A model generated the notes under the pieces. The model ran no database searches. It was not told the origin of the DNA and was given only the letters and a program-made list of their open reading frames with translations. The position numbers and the translations under genes are program-made. 64,000 nucleotides of DNA from Shimia aestuarii (lineage in GTDB: Bacteria > Pseudomonadota > Alphaproteobacteria > Rhodobacterales > Rhodobacteraceae). Where the stretch lies: positions 1,054,001-1,118,000 of the forward strand of contig NZ_FOTQ01000001.1 of NCBI RefSeq assembly GCF_900114635.1, written 5' to 3'. Positions 1 through 8,188 of the stretch are shown piece after piece (within the stretch, counting starts at the first letter, position 1; every line of letters starts with the position of its first letter).

Positions 1-1
1 A

Positions 2-1012
2 CTGATCGTCGACGAAGACAACCTGCACATGTTCGAGTTTCTGCTGGAAGAAGGCGTGCGGCCCGGTGAATTTCTCCCCATTCAAGAGGATGAACGCGGC
101 AGTTATATCCTGAATTCCAAGGACTTGTGCTTGATGCCCAAGCTTGACGACTATCTGCGGATTGGCGTGGATAGTCTCAAGGTCGAGGGGCGTGGCAAGT
201 CGGAATACTATGCCGCCATCGTCGCCCGCGCTTATCGCATGGCGATTGATGACTATTACGCGGACCCCGAAAACTGGAACGCGGCCGACTATATGGAAGA
301 GCTCGAAACGGTTGGAAACCGCGGCTATACGCTCGCCTTCCACAAGGGCCGACTGACCAACCTCGCCCACGGCTATGAGCAGACACAGGCCATTGCCCAG
401 TGGGAATATGCCGGGTTCGTCACCGAGGTGAAGGACGATGCCTTCTTTGTCGAAGTGAAGAACAAACTAGAGCCGGGCGACGTGATCGAGATTGTCTCGC
501 CGGTGGCCCGCAACACGATTCTTCTGCGCGGTTACGAATACGAAGTGGCTGAGACCGGTGAGAAAAAAGAGGTTATCCACGGCTCGACAAAAACCGTGAT
601 CCGCCTGCCGTTTTCTCTTTTTGAACAAGAAGATATGGACGATCTGCGGCACAACTTCCCGCCGATGACCGTGCTGCGCAAGGAGCGCGCGCTGACTGAG
701 GAACAGTGGAAACGGCTGCAACTCGACAAGACGGCGCTGGCGATGGAGGTCAAGGATTCCACGAACGAAACCGCCTATAAACGCCGCCGCGATGCGCTGG
801 TCGAGGCAATCGAGGCCGACACCAATACGCGCCGTTTCAAGACCAACCGCAAAGGCACCGAAGGCTGTTGCGGCAAGGGGTGCAACGGCTGTCTGATCTT
901 CTGGCAGGACGACATGTACGCCCACGCCCGCGAAGTGCTCAAAGAGCGCAAGCAAGGCGCGATGTTGACCAAGGCCGAAGCCGCCGCGTTCAAGCTGCCG
1001 GCGGCGGAATGA
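2..1012 (+). CDS. trhP: Peptidase U32 family protein, probable tRNA uridine hydroxylase TrhP (5'-truncated)
   Basis: The reading frame is already open at base 2 and reads through the first ATG (29), so this is the 3' part of a gene that begins before the window. The protein shows U32-family blocks: an ERGSYILNSKDLC stretch, then a basic VEGRGKSEYY region, and a C-terminal cysteine group (CCGKGCNGC) near the end. The family includes YegQ/TrhP, which hydroxylates U34 of tRNA with prephenate, and the related RlhA. I favour TrhP because the C-terminal beta-barrel extension is present, but without the N-terminal part the subgroup is not settled. It is followed by 33 bases and then by the convergent end of the glycan operon. 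Confidence 0.72.
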   Translation: MIVDEDNLHMFEFLLEEGVRPGEFLPIQEDERGSYILNSKDLCLMPKLDDYLRIGVDSLKVEGRGKSEYYAAIVARAYRMAIDDYYADPENWNAADYMEELETVGNRGYTLAFHKGRLTNLAHGYEQTQAIAQWEYAGFVTEVKDDAFFVEVKNKLEPGDVIEIVSPVARNTILLRGYEYEVAETGEKKEVIHGSTKTVIRLPFSLFEQEDMDDLRHNFPPMTVLRKERALTEEQWKRLQLDKTALAMEVKDSTNETAYKRRRDALVEAIEADTNTRRFKTNRKGTEGCCGKGCNGCLIFWQDDMYAHAREVLKERKQGAMLTKAEAAAFKLPAAE

Positions 1013-1045
1013 TCTGCACGGAAAGCGTTTTTCAACGCCTTTGGG

Positions 1046-1522
1046 TCAGGTTCTGTAGAAACAGTAGCGGTCCGGCGCGACGGTTTCCGGGCCACGCACC
1101 TGCTCAAAACCGACCAGCGGCTGGCCTGAAATCAGAACGCCGCCCGGCGCCATGATATCGGCAATCATGGGCGACAGACGCGCGGCTTCGGCCACGTCCT
1201 TGTCTTTCTCGCCAAAGCCAAAGTCATAATGCGCCAACACGATCTTGGCGCCGCTCGCGGCCAGTTTCCTGAGCATGTCTTCGGCTTCGCCTTGCAGGAA
1301 GTCCTGCTCGGGTGGAATGCAGGAAGGATGACATTGCAATACACGGTCGATGACCCATATCCGGCGATCGGGCGCGATCTCGCGCAGGTGGTCATAGGTG
1401 CGGCCATTGCCAAGCCCCATATCCACGTAATCGCCTTCGACCCCAGCCACACAGGCGTGCCCCCATTCCAGCCCGTCCCGCTGGGCGGCCAGCCGCCGCA
1501 TCATGCTGTCCAAACGGCTCAT
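1046..1522 (-). CDS. Small class I SAM-dependent methyltransferase
   Basis: A 158-residue protein with a DMGLGNGRTYDHLRE block that fits the SAM-binding loop of the small Methyltransf_17-type family. It is the last gene of the glycan operon. The start is taken at the ATG at 1522 because this gives the ATGA overlap with the deacetylase gene; a longer frame starts at 1570 but would overlap 52 bases. A clear paralogue lies at 16861-17352: both begin MSRLD, share GLGNGRT.DH.RE, and end in a CF.YR motif. The acceptor substrate is unknown; by context it could be a glycan or lipid group. Confidence 0.7.
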   Translation of the reverse strand: MSRLDSMMRRLAAQRDGLEWGHACVAGVEGDYVDMGLGNGRTYDHLREIAPDRRIWVIDRVLQCHPSCIPPEQDFLQGEAEDMLRKLAASGAKIVLAHYDFGFGEKDKDVAEAARLSPMIADIMAPGGVLISGQPLVGFEQVRGPETVAPDRYCFYRT

Positions 1523-2274
1523 GTCCTGTCCTTTCCGTTCTGCCGAAAGAGCGTCACGGGCCCCTCGCAAAGTTCCAAAATGAATTGACGCGAGAACTCC
1601 CAGATATCCGCGTCATGTACAAGGTGATGTGTCAGATACCCCAAGGGCTCGGCATTGTCTGACCGCCCCTCCCGCCTGTCACGCAACAGGGCAACCGTCT
1701 GTTCCAAAATAGCTTCTGGCGGTACAAGCCCACGTGTGCCGCGCCAGAAGATCGGGTCGATATGGGTGTTGATCTGTTCCAGCCCCGGCACAGCATCGAC
1801 CGACTTGCGCGGCAAATAGGTCGAAACCGACTCGTATCCCAGCGACTGCAACAAAGGCAACGCACCATTGTCCAACCGGTTCCAAGGCGGCACGAACATC
1901 CGCGCCAAACGCGCGCCGAACAGGTCTTCCATCCTTGCCAGACCCGCCTTCAAATCGGCCTCGATCTCGGCCTTTGGACGGCCCGGTCCGAACTCGGCTT
2001 TCTTCTGCCCTTCCGGCGCGTTGTTGGCATGGGCCCAGCCATGCACGACCGGCACAAAGCTGTCGTCAAGGGCCCGCGCCAGATCCGGCGTCGCCTCGCT
2101 TGGGATGATCGCCAGATGCACCGGGACGCCGGTCTCGTGGCTGAGCACGGCAAGACGGTCCAGTGCGGCGGTCGGCGCCACCGCGTCGTCGTCCCGCCAC
2201 CAGAGCGGAAAGGATTTCCCCTGCGCGCGCCACAAAGTCAACTCGGCACGCAAACTGGCAAAATCGACCCTCAT
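1519..2274 (-). CDS. Polysaccharide deacetylase family protein
   Basis: A 251-residue cytoplasmic protein of the NodB/CE4-like fold. Visible motifs are WRDDDA (26-31, metal/catalytic Asp pair), HGWAH (78-82), PPWNR (129-133) and THHLVHD (215-221), the last being the usual catalytic-His end block. The family removes N-acetyl groups from amino sugars. It overlaps its upstream neighbour (2271-2274) and downstream neighbour (1519-1522) by ATGA. There is no signal peptide, so it would act on a cytoplasmic or lipid-linked sugar, for instance a GlcNAc placed by one of the glycosyltransferases of the operon. Confidence 0.75.
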   Translation of the reverse strand: MRVDFASLRAELTLWRAQGKSFPLWWRDDDAVAPTAALDRLAVLSHETGVPVHLAIIPSEATPDLARALDDSFVPVVHGWAHANNAPEGQKKAEFGPGRPKAEIEADLKAGLARMEDLFGARLARMFVPPWNRLDNGALPLLQSLGYESVSTYLPRKSVDAVPGLEQINTHIDPIFWRGTRGLVPPEAILEQTVALLRDRREGRSDNAEPLGYLTHHLVHDADIWEFSRQFILELCEGPVTLFRQNGKDRT

Positions 2275-3413
2275 TTGCGCATCTTCCCGAGAAGGTCTTC
2301 CACAATCTCTACGGTTTCTTGTGCGCCCCGCATGGCAAGGCCATCGCCGCTGCGCCGCCCCTCTGCCATCACGGAGTCGACTGCTGCCGCCATGGCTTCG
2401 GGTGTCAACTCAACGGTCGGAATCACATCCACCGCCGGAAGCGCGGCGAGCGCGCAGGCGCGCAGGCTCTGTTCGACTTCACCGCCGTCATCAAATGGCA
2501 CCAGAACAGCGGGAAGCCCGGTCTGCAACAGATCCAGCGCCGTATTGTATCCACACATGCTCACCGAAGCCGCCGCACCGGTCAGCATCTCGCGAAAATC
2601 CGGGCGCACGGGTTCGATGGTGATCTCAAGATCTCCCGCTCGCGCCGCAAGTTCAGCGATCCGGTCGTTGCGCTCTGCGCCGCCCACCAGCAGGCGCCAA
2701 GGCAATGGAGATTGCCGCGCCGCCTCGACTGCACATTCAAACAAAGCCTGCCCCACAGCCCCTCCACCCGCGCTGACGATGATCTCGTCCTGCCCCACTC
2801 CGGACGGATGCGGCGCGGCGGGTGGCGGCGCGACATACCCGGTATAATGCAGCAAAGGTTGGATCACTTCGGCCACCGGCCAACTGTCTTCCAGCCTGGT
2901 GATTTTCGGGTCGGAATGCACGAGCACCCCGTCATAGTGTTCCAGCAGGATTTCCCGTGCGCGGTCAGCCTTGGACGGCTTGGAAGGCGGCGCAAGTATG
3001 TCTCGGATCGAGGCCAGCACCAGCGGTTCGGGGCGCATCTGGCCTGCCGCCTGCAACAGCGCGAGAAACTCGGCCGACAGTGCACGGCGGCCAAAGGGAA
3101 AAAGCTCGGTGATGAGCACATCAGGGGACAGGGCGCGCAGCGTTTTCACCATGCCCTCCGTCCGCTTCGCAAGATAGGTTTCATCCACCACCTGCCCATC
3201 TTCATCCAGAAGACGGGTGAAATTGGTGCCGTCCGAGGTGAGCGGCGGTAACTGGACGAGGTTCAGGCCATCCATGTCAAGATGCGGTGCCGCGCGACCA
3301 CCCGAGAGCACCGTCACCTCATGGCCTGCATCGGAAAATGCCCGCGCCAGTGTCACCGCGCGCGACAGGTGGCCTGCCCCAAGCAGGTGCGTGACCGCGA
3401 TCAGAACTTTCAT
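2271..3413 (-). CDS. GT28/COG4671-type glycosyltransferase
   Basis: A 380-residue MurG-like GT-B enzyme. The N-terminal lobe has GAGHLSRA (13-20), the usual glycine/His loop. The C-terminal lobe has SAGGGAVGQ (about 214-222) and MCGYNTALDLL (about 286-296), which form the nucleotide-sugar pocket in COG4671 proteins. It has no transmembrane segment. It sits between the histidine phosphatase and the deacetylase genes, with four-base overlaps on both sides. It is the second COG4671-type transferase of the operon; the other is at 6308-7531. Donor and acceptor cannot be read from the sequence. Confidence 0.75.
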   Translation of the reverse strand: MKVLIAVTHLLGAGHLSRAVTLARAFSDAGHEVTVLSGGRAAPHLDMDGLNLVQLPPLTSDGTNFTRLLDEDGQVVDETYLAKRTEGMVKTLRALSPDVLITELFPFGRRALSAEFLALLQAAGQMRPEPLVLASIRDILAPPSKPSKADRAREILLEHYDGVLVHSDPKITRLEDSWPVAEVIQPLLHYTGYVAPPPAAPHPSGVGQDEIIVSAGGGAVGQALFECAVEAARQSPLPWRLLVGGAERNDRIAELAARAGDLEITIEPVRPDFREMLTGAAASVSMCGYNTALDLLQTGLPAVLVPFDDGGEVEQSLRACALAALPAVDVIPTVELTPEAMAAAVDSVMAEGRRSGDGLAMRGAQETVEIVEDLLGKMRK

Positions 3414-3997
3414 GACTGGCGCGTCTCCAATCGCACGATATCCGGGTCCGCCACACGTACACCCGCGTCCGAAATCTCGACCACGAACAGGCGATTTCGT
3501 TTGATGCGATATGGCGCAGGGCCGTCAAAATCCCACCCATAGGCCCGTGCAAGAACGATACGCATCGTGCCGATATGGCACACCGCGATACTGTCGCGTT
3601 CAAGCGACATCAACCACGGCTCAAGCCGCGCCCAGACGTCGCGGGGGCTTTCCCCTCCGGGAGGGCGATAATCCCAGCCCCAATGTTCAATATCGCGAAA
3701 ACCAGAGGACGGGTCCGCCTTGAGATCGACGCCCCTGAGCCCTTCCCATGTCCCCCAGTCCATCTCGATCAGTTCAGGTACCAGCGTTGGTGTGTGCCCG
3801 GCCACGATCCGGGCCGTGTCACAAGCACGGGTCAGGGGGCTCGCATAAACGTCGGCGTCGCGCCAGCCATCCGGCAGCGTGTATCCCGCCAAATCCGCGC
3901 GCGCCATGTCGTCCAGCGGTATATCTGTGCGGCCCTGAATCCGGCCCGCGCGGTTCCAGTCAGTGTGTCCGTGGCGCATCATGGCAAAGCGGATCAT
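3410..3997 (-). CDS. Histidine phosphatase family protein
   Basis: A 195-residue phosphoglycerate-mutase-like phosphatase. The catalytic RHGHTDWN motif is at residues 8-15, the SPLTRACDTA block supplies the second arginine, and VCHIGTMR carries the second histidine. I use the ATG at 3997 because it overlaps the stop of the upstream glycosyltransferase as ATGA; an extension to 4033 lacks family similarity. Its place in a glycan operon suggests it dephosphorylates a sugar phosphate or a lipid-phosphate intermediate, but this is inference. Confidence 0.78.
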   Translation of the reverse strand: MIRFAMMRHGHTDWNRAGRIQGRTDIPLDDMARADLAGYTLPDGWRDADVYASPLTRACDTARIVAGHTPTLVPELIEMDWGTWEGLRGVDLKADPSSGFRDIEHWGWDYRPPGGESPRDVWARLEPWLMSLERDSIAVCHIGTMRIVLARAYGWDFDGPAPYRIKRNRLFVVEISDAGVRVADPDIVRLETRQS

Positions 3998-5070
3998 TCG
4001 GCCTCCGGTATCATCGGGGCAAGTGTGCCCCAAAGCGTGTCACGCGCCGCGCCGATCAGGTGGTGCGCCGCGATCCTTGTGCGCGCCTCTTTTGCACGGC
4101 GTGCGTGATAGGTGGTGTCATTCAACAGGTGATGCAACTCGGCGGCAAGGGCTTCTTCCGCCTGCGCGGGCACAAGGCCACCGGGGGCGACAACATCGCG
4201 AACCCCCTCGCGGTTTTCGGCAACCACCGGCACCCCGGCGGCCTGGGCTTCGAGATACACCATACCAAAGGCCTCGTTCACCCCCGGCCAGAAAAAGGCC
4301 CGCGCCCGGCGATAGGCTGCAGCCATGCCGTCGCTGTCCAACTGCCCGAGGAATGCAACCTTCCGGCTCAACGGCGCGAACATCGCGGCGACCTCGTCCT
4401 TCATTGGACCGTCCCCGGCAATCTCGGCCCGCCATGGACCATCGGGCAGTTTCGCCAAGGTTCTGGCAGCAATGTCGTAGGAGGCAAGCTTGTCTCCGGG
4501 CCGCATCATGCCGGCAAGCAGGATGATCGGGGGATCGCATGGCGCGGCGATGTCCGGCAAGGCCACTTGCCCAAGAAACGGGGCCAAATGCACAAGGCGC
4601 TGACCGCGCCGCAGGAACGGGCGCAACCCATCTGCGTCGCGGGCGGTGAAATGGAACAGCACGTCGGCGCGGTCACAGGCTGCGGCGGCTCTTTCTTCGA
4701 ACATCGCCCATGGCCCGGACAATCGCTTGGCCGCGCGGGTTGCCTCGATGGTGAGATAGGGAATGCCAAGCGCGTCACAGACAGCCGGGCCAAGCAGGTC
4801 GGGCGCCTTGTAGTAACTGTGATACGTCACCCAGGCCTGCCAAGGAGCTTTCGCCACAAGTCGGTGCACCTCGGCTTCGGCCTGCGTGATCAGCACCGCC
4901 TGCCGGGCCGGATCCCCCTGCTTGTCTAGGCTGCGAAACTCGGAGACCCGTTCAACTTGGTGACCATCGCGGGCAAGTGCCTTGAGCAGGTTGCGCGCCA
5001 CTTCACGCTCGCCAGAGGGCACCGGATGATCGGGCGATTTCAAAGGGGCGTAAAAGGCGATCCGCGACAT
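3994..5070 (-). CDS. GT4 family glycosyltransferase
   Basis: A 358-residue GT-B enzyme. The C-terminal lobe carries the typical GT4 block: FWPGVNEAFGMVYLEAQAAG, with the EAFGMVYLE catalytic/nucleotide-binding glutamate. The N-terminal lobe has SGEREVARNLL, a glycine/serine loop after the first strand. The start overlaps the previous stop by one base (TGATG at 5070). It is one of two neighbouring GT4 enzymes, which fits stepwise building of an oligosaccharide. Donor sugar unknown. Confidence 0.78.
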   Translation of the reverse strand: MSRIAFYAPLKSPDHPVPSGEREVARNLLKALARDGHQVERVSEFRSLDKQGDPARQAVLITQAEAEVHRLVAKAPWQAWVTYHSYYKAPDLLGPAVCDALGIPYLTIEATRAAKRLSGPWAMFEERAAAACDRADVLFHFTARDADGLRPFLRRGQRLVHLAPFLGQVALPDIAAPCDPPIILLAGMMRPGDKLASYDIAARTLAKLPDGPWRAEIAGDGPMKDEVAAMFAPLSRKVAFLGQLDSDGMAAAYRRARAFFWPGVNEAFGMVYLEAQAAGVPVVAENREGVRDVVAPGGLVPAQAEEALAAELHHLLNDTTYHARRAKEARTRIAAHHLIGAARDTLWGTLAPMIPEAE

Positions 5071-6311
5071 CAGCAGGCCGCCGCAAACAGGCTTTGCAAC
5101 CGCCTGTCCAGTTGCGCAATCCCCGGTGCCATCAGGAAATGGGCGTTAAGACGATCATAGGCTGCCTCTGCCAGTGCCTCGCGGCGTGCCGGGGCGCGGG
5201 CCAGGTGTTCCAGCGCAGCGGCAAGGTCCGAAGGTGCATCGCTTGACAGAACGCCATGTTCCCCGTCGGTGATGAATTCGGGAATGGCCGAAACCGGCGT
5301 GGACAGAAGGCACAGTTTTTGCGAGGCCGCTTCCATGAGCACATTGGGCAAACCATCACGGTCGCCATCGTCGGCGATCCGGCTGGGCAGCACGAAAATG
5401 TCGGACCGGCGCATGGCCTCGATTACCTCGGGCTGATCACACGCACCGCGCCAAGTGATCCGATCCGCCAACCCCAGCCGGTCGGCCTGCGTCTTGAGAG
5501 CATTGCTCAACCCACCGCCGCCAATATGCTCCCAGTGCCATTCCAGATCATCCGGCAGGCGTGCGAACGCTTCGAGAAGACGATCAAACCCCTTTTTCTC
5601 AACCAGACGTCCAACCGACAGAAACCGAGTGGCGTCGGCATCCAGGCGGTTTTCGGGCGGCGGCGGAAACCGGGCGATGTCGAGCCCGTGATACACCAGT
5701 TCAACCCGGTCGGGCCGGTCTGCCAGGTCTTGCAAATGTGTCGCCCCTACGCCGGTGCAGGTGGCCAGGAAAGTCGCGCCAAACGTGTCGTCCTGCAGCT
5801 TCTCGCGCTTTTCCCACTCGGGCGAAGTCCAGATGTCCTTGGCATGGGCCGAAACGGCCCAGGGCATACCTCGCAGGATCGCCGCATAGCGGGCGACCGA
5901 AGCCGGTGTATGCATGAAATGGGCATAGATTGCCGCTGTCTCTGACGGCATTTCCGCGGCCATCACGCAAGCCTGTCCGAAACGGCGTACGCGGTTGCGG
6001 GTCCGATCCCGCCGCAGGTCGCGCCACCAAGCCCCAAATGCCCGAGCAAAACCATCGCGGAACACGCATTTCACAACGCCGCGCAGCACCCGGAACGGTT
6101 CCTGATGCAGGTATTCAGGCAGATACCGCACCTCGGCCTGAAGGCGGTCATGCAAGGGGTGGCGCTTCTTGTCGGTGGGAAAGCGCAGGGACCACAGATC
6201 GAGCGCGTAACCGGCCTCTTCCAGAGCGACCAGTTCCTGCGCGATGAAGGTTTCGGAAAGCCGCGGCCAGCCCTTGACGACCACCGCCAGCTTGCGTTTT
6301 GCAGACGTCAT
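5070..6311 (-). CDS. GT4 family glycosyltransferase
   Basis: A 413-residue glycosyltransferase. WPRLSETFI near the N terminus is a common opening of colanic-acid-type GT4 enzymes, and FLSVGRLVEKKGFDRLLEAF starts the nucleotide-binding lobe. DGLPNVLMEAASQ supplies the catalytic glutamate region. It is translationally coupled to the genes before (6308-6311, ATGA) and after (one-base overlap). The similarity to WcaL/AmsK-like enzymes suggests action on a lipid-linked or cell-surface oligosaccharide; the sugar is not identifiable. Confidence 0.8.
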   Translation of the reverse strand: MTSAKRKLAVVVKGWPRLSETFIAQELVALEEAGYALDLWSLRFPTDKKRHPLHDRLQAEVRYLPEYLHQEPFRVLRGVVKCVFRDGFARAFGAWWRDLRRDRTRNRVRRFGQACVMAAEMPSETAAIYAHFMHTPASVARYAAILRGMPWAVSAHAKDIWTSPEWEKREKLQDDTFGATFLATCTGVGATHLQDLADRPDRVELVYHGLDIARFPPPPENRLDADATRFLSVGRLVEKKGFDRLLEAFARLPDDLEWHWEHIGGGGLSNALKTQADRLGLADRITWRGACDQPEVIEAMRRSDIFVLPSRIADDGDRDGLPNVLMEAASQKLCLLSTPVSAIPEFITDGEHGVLSSDAPSDLAAALEHLARAPARREALAEAAYDRLNAHFLMAPGIAQLDRRLQSLFAAAC

Positions 6312-7531
6312 GCGACCCCTTGGGACTTCTGCAGGCCGAGCATCTGCAGGACACGGCCGGACACGAAATCCAGCCCGTCCAGAAGCCCGGGGACAAATGC
6401 AGAGCTGGGCTTGGGCTGCGACGGCAAGGCACGAATGGCGGCGATCATCGCATCCGCCGTCAGCCCGTCACGGTATTCATCCAGCACTCGGACAAGCCCC
6501 AATCCTTCGGCCCGGCTGGCGCGGATATATTGTTCGAGACGCGGCTTGGTCCGTGGCACGATCACGGCGGGTTTGTCAAAGGACAGAACCTCGCAGAACG
6601 TGTTGTATCCCCCCATGCACACAATGCCCTGCGCCCCGGCAAACAGGTTCTCCATCCGACTTTCAAAGCCCACCGCCCGCACCCGTCCGTTCAGCGCGGC
6701 GACACGCATTTCGAACTCGGCCCGCTGAACACCCGACAGGAAGGGCCCATAGACCAAAAGCGCGTTTGGCCCGAGATCCGGCGCGCGCTCATAGGCCGAC
6801 AGGACAAGGTCCACCATGCTGGCCCCATCACCACCGCCGCCGGGCGTGATCAGCACATAGGGTTCCAGCGGGATTTCTCCTTCGGTCAGTTCGTCCCGGC
6901 GCAGATAGCCGGTGAATTTCATGCGCGACCGGAACGAGGTCGACAGGCTCAACCCCTCGGTCGGGTCGCAAATCGAGCGCAGGCCATAGACCCAGGTCTC
7001 ATCATAGTACTTTTCCGCCGCGGCGAGCGCCTCCTTGCGGTTCCATTCGGCGGCCAGCACCTCTGGGTCGTCCAGCACATCCCGCAAACCAAGAACGATC
7101 TGGGCCTTGCGCTTTTCTTTCAGCCAGTCCAGCGCGGGCAACAACTCGCCCCGGAACCCGGTCGGCTCCTTGTCGACGATCAGGATGTCGGGATCGAAAT
7201 GCTCTACCGTCGACTTGATCAACCCGGCCCGCAACGCCGTGGTTTCGTCGATATGCAATCCAAGCCGCTCTGACTTGTAGTCCCCATCCGGCGTTTTGGT
7301 CACACCGGGCAAACGGATATGATCAACGCGCTCGGGAAAGGTAAACCTCCCGGCCACCGGCGAACCGGTCAGGATCAGTGCAGAAATCCGTTCGTCCGCC
7401 TGCGTGATCGCGCTGGCCAGCGCACGCGACCGGCGCAGATGCCCCAAGCCATAGGTATCATGGCTGTAGAACAGCACGCGCGGCGAGTCTCCTGCCCCGT
7501 TTTCGCAGTTTATGGAAATCGCGTCAGACAC
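6308..7531 (-). CDS. GT28/COG4671-type glycosyltransferase, first gene of the glycan operon
   Basis: A 407-residue protein related to the 2271-3413 enzyme. It shows GLGHLRRSRALA (28-39), TPGGGGDGASM and CMGGYNTFCEVLSFDKP, the characteristic blocks of COG4671 predicted glycosyltransferases. Translation starts at GTG 7531 behind a purine-rich GGAGAGCGGGGCGAGGG stretch. It heads a seven-gene string on the minus strand in which every junction is a one- or four-base overlap, so all seven are probably co-translated. Confidence 0.76.
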   Translation of the reverse strand: MSDAISINCENGAGDSPRVLFYSHDTYGLGHLRRSRALASAITQADERISALILTGSPVAGRFTFPERVDHIRLPGVTKTPDGDYKSERLGLHIDETTALRAGLIKSTVEHFDPDILIVDKEPTGFRGELLPALDWLKEKRKAQIVLGLRDVLDDPEVLAAEWNRKEALAAAEKYYDETWVYGLRSICDPTEGLSLSTSFRSRMKFTGYLRRDELTEGEIPLEPYVLITPGGGGDGASMVDLVLSAYERAPDLGPNALLVYGPFLSGVQRAEFEMRVAALNGRVRAVGFESRMENLFAGAQGIVCMGGYNTFCEVLSFDKPAVIVPRTKPRLEQYIRASRAEGLGLVRVLDEYRDGLTADAMIAAIRALPSQPKPSSAFVPGLLDGLDFVSGRVLQMLGLQKSQGVA

Positions 7532-7563
7532 GCCCTCGCCCCGCTCTCCACCTTGTTACAACC

Positions 7564-7956
7564 TCAAATCCGACTCGGATTTTGCCAAAAACCCTCAATA
7601 TCGTAAAGCAAAGCGCCCGGCTTTCCGAGTGCCCTGATTGCTGCTCCGCAAATGCTTGCGAACACGCCATGGGCCGCCGCGATGACGATCCCATCATATG
7701 TACCCGCGTCTGCCTCCGAAACCGGAGATATTCCATACTCATGTCGGATGTCATCTGCATGAACATGTGGGTCCCGGACATGAACCTCTGTCGAGTAGCT
7801 TTCCAGCTCGTCTACAATATCGGATGCGCGCGTTTTGCGGGTGTCGGGATCAAAGCCGATCACCTCGAACCCCGGCCGTCCACGGGACTGCGACAAAGGC
7901 AGGCCCACATAGTCCAGCCCCAAAACGGCGATCTTGTCCTGTTTCGCTTGGCTCAC
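7564..7956 (-). pseudogene. Internally deleted nucleotide-sugar dehydrogenase (TviB/WbpO-like)
   Basis: The 130-codon frame joins two ends of a family normally about 420 residues long. Residues 1-38 are the NAD-binding start (KIAVLGLDYVGLPLSQ, FEVIGFDPD). Residues from about 44 are the far C-terminal domain (VDELESY, VRDPH, HEYGISP, YDGIVIAAAH, LLYDIEGF). The roughly 300 residues with the catalytic cysteine are missing. The normal GLGYVG motif also reads GLDYVG. It keeps an RBS (AAGGAAC) and a GTG start, so it may still be translated, but it cannot be an active dehydrogenase. It lies 32 bases upstream of the glycan operon in the same direction and may be a relic of uronic-acid supply for that glycan. 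Confidence 0.8.
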
Positions 7957-8188
7957 GAGTTCCTTGCCTCACAGTATCCGATTGTCTGACAGGTTCAGTG
8001 CTGCGCTATAGAAAATGGCACCTGTTGTCACGCCCAAAGCGGGAAAAACTCCCGCAAGGGAAACAAAGGTGGGACACCAATGCCAAAGTGCGTTTGTGTT
8101 GCGCGGCAAACAGCACGGCATTGCGATTTGCCCGCACCTGCAAGTCGCGCTAGAGATTGGACGTGTAGAAGAGGATCGCGAAACCACC

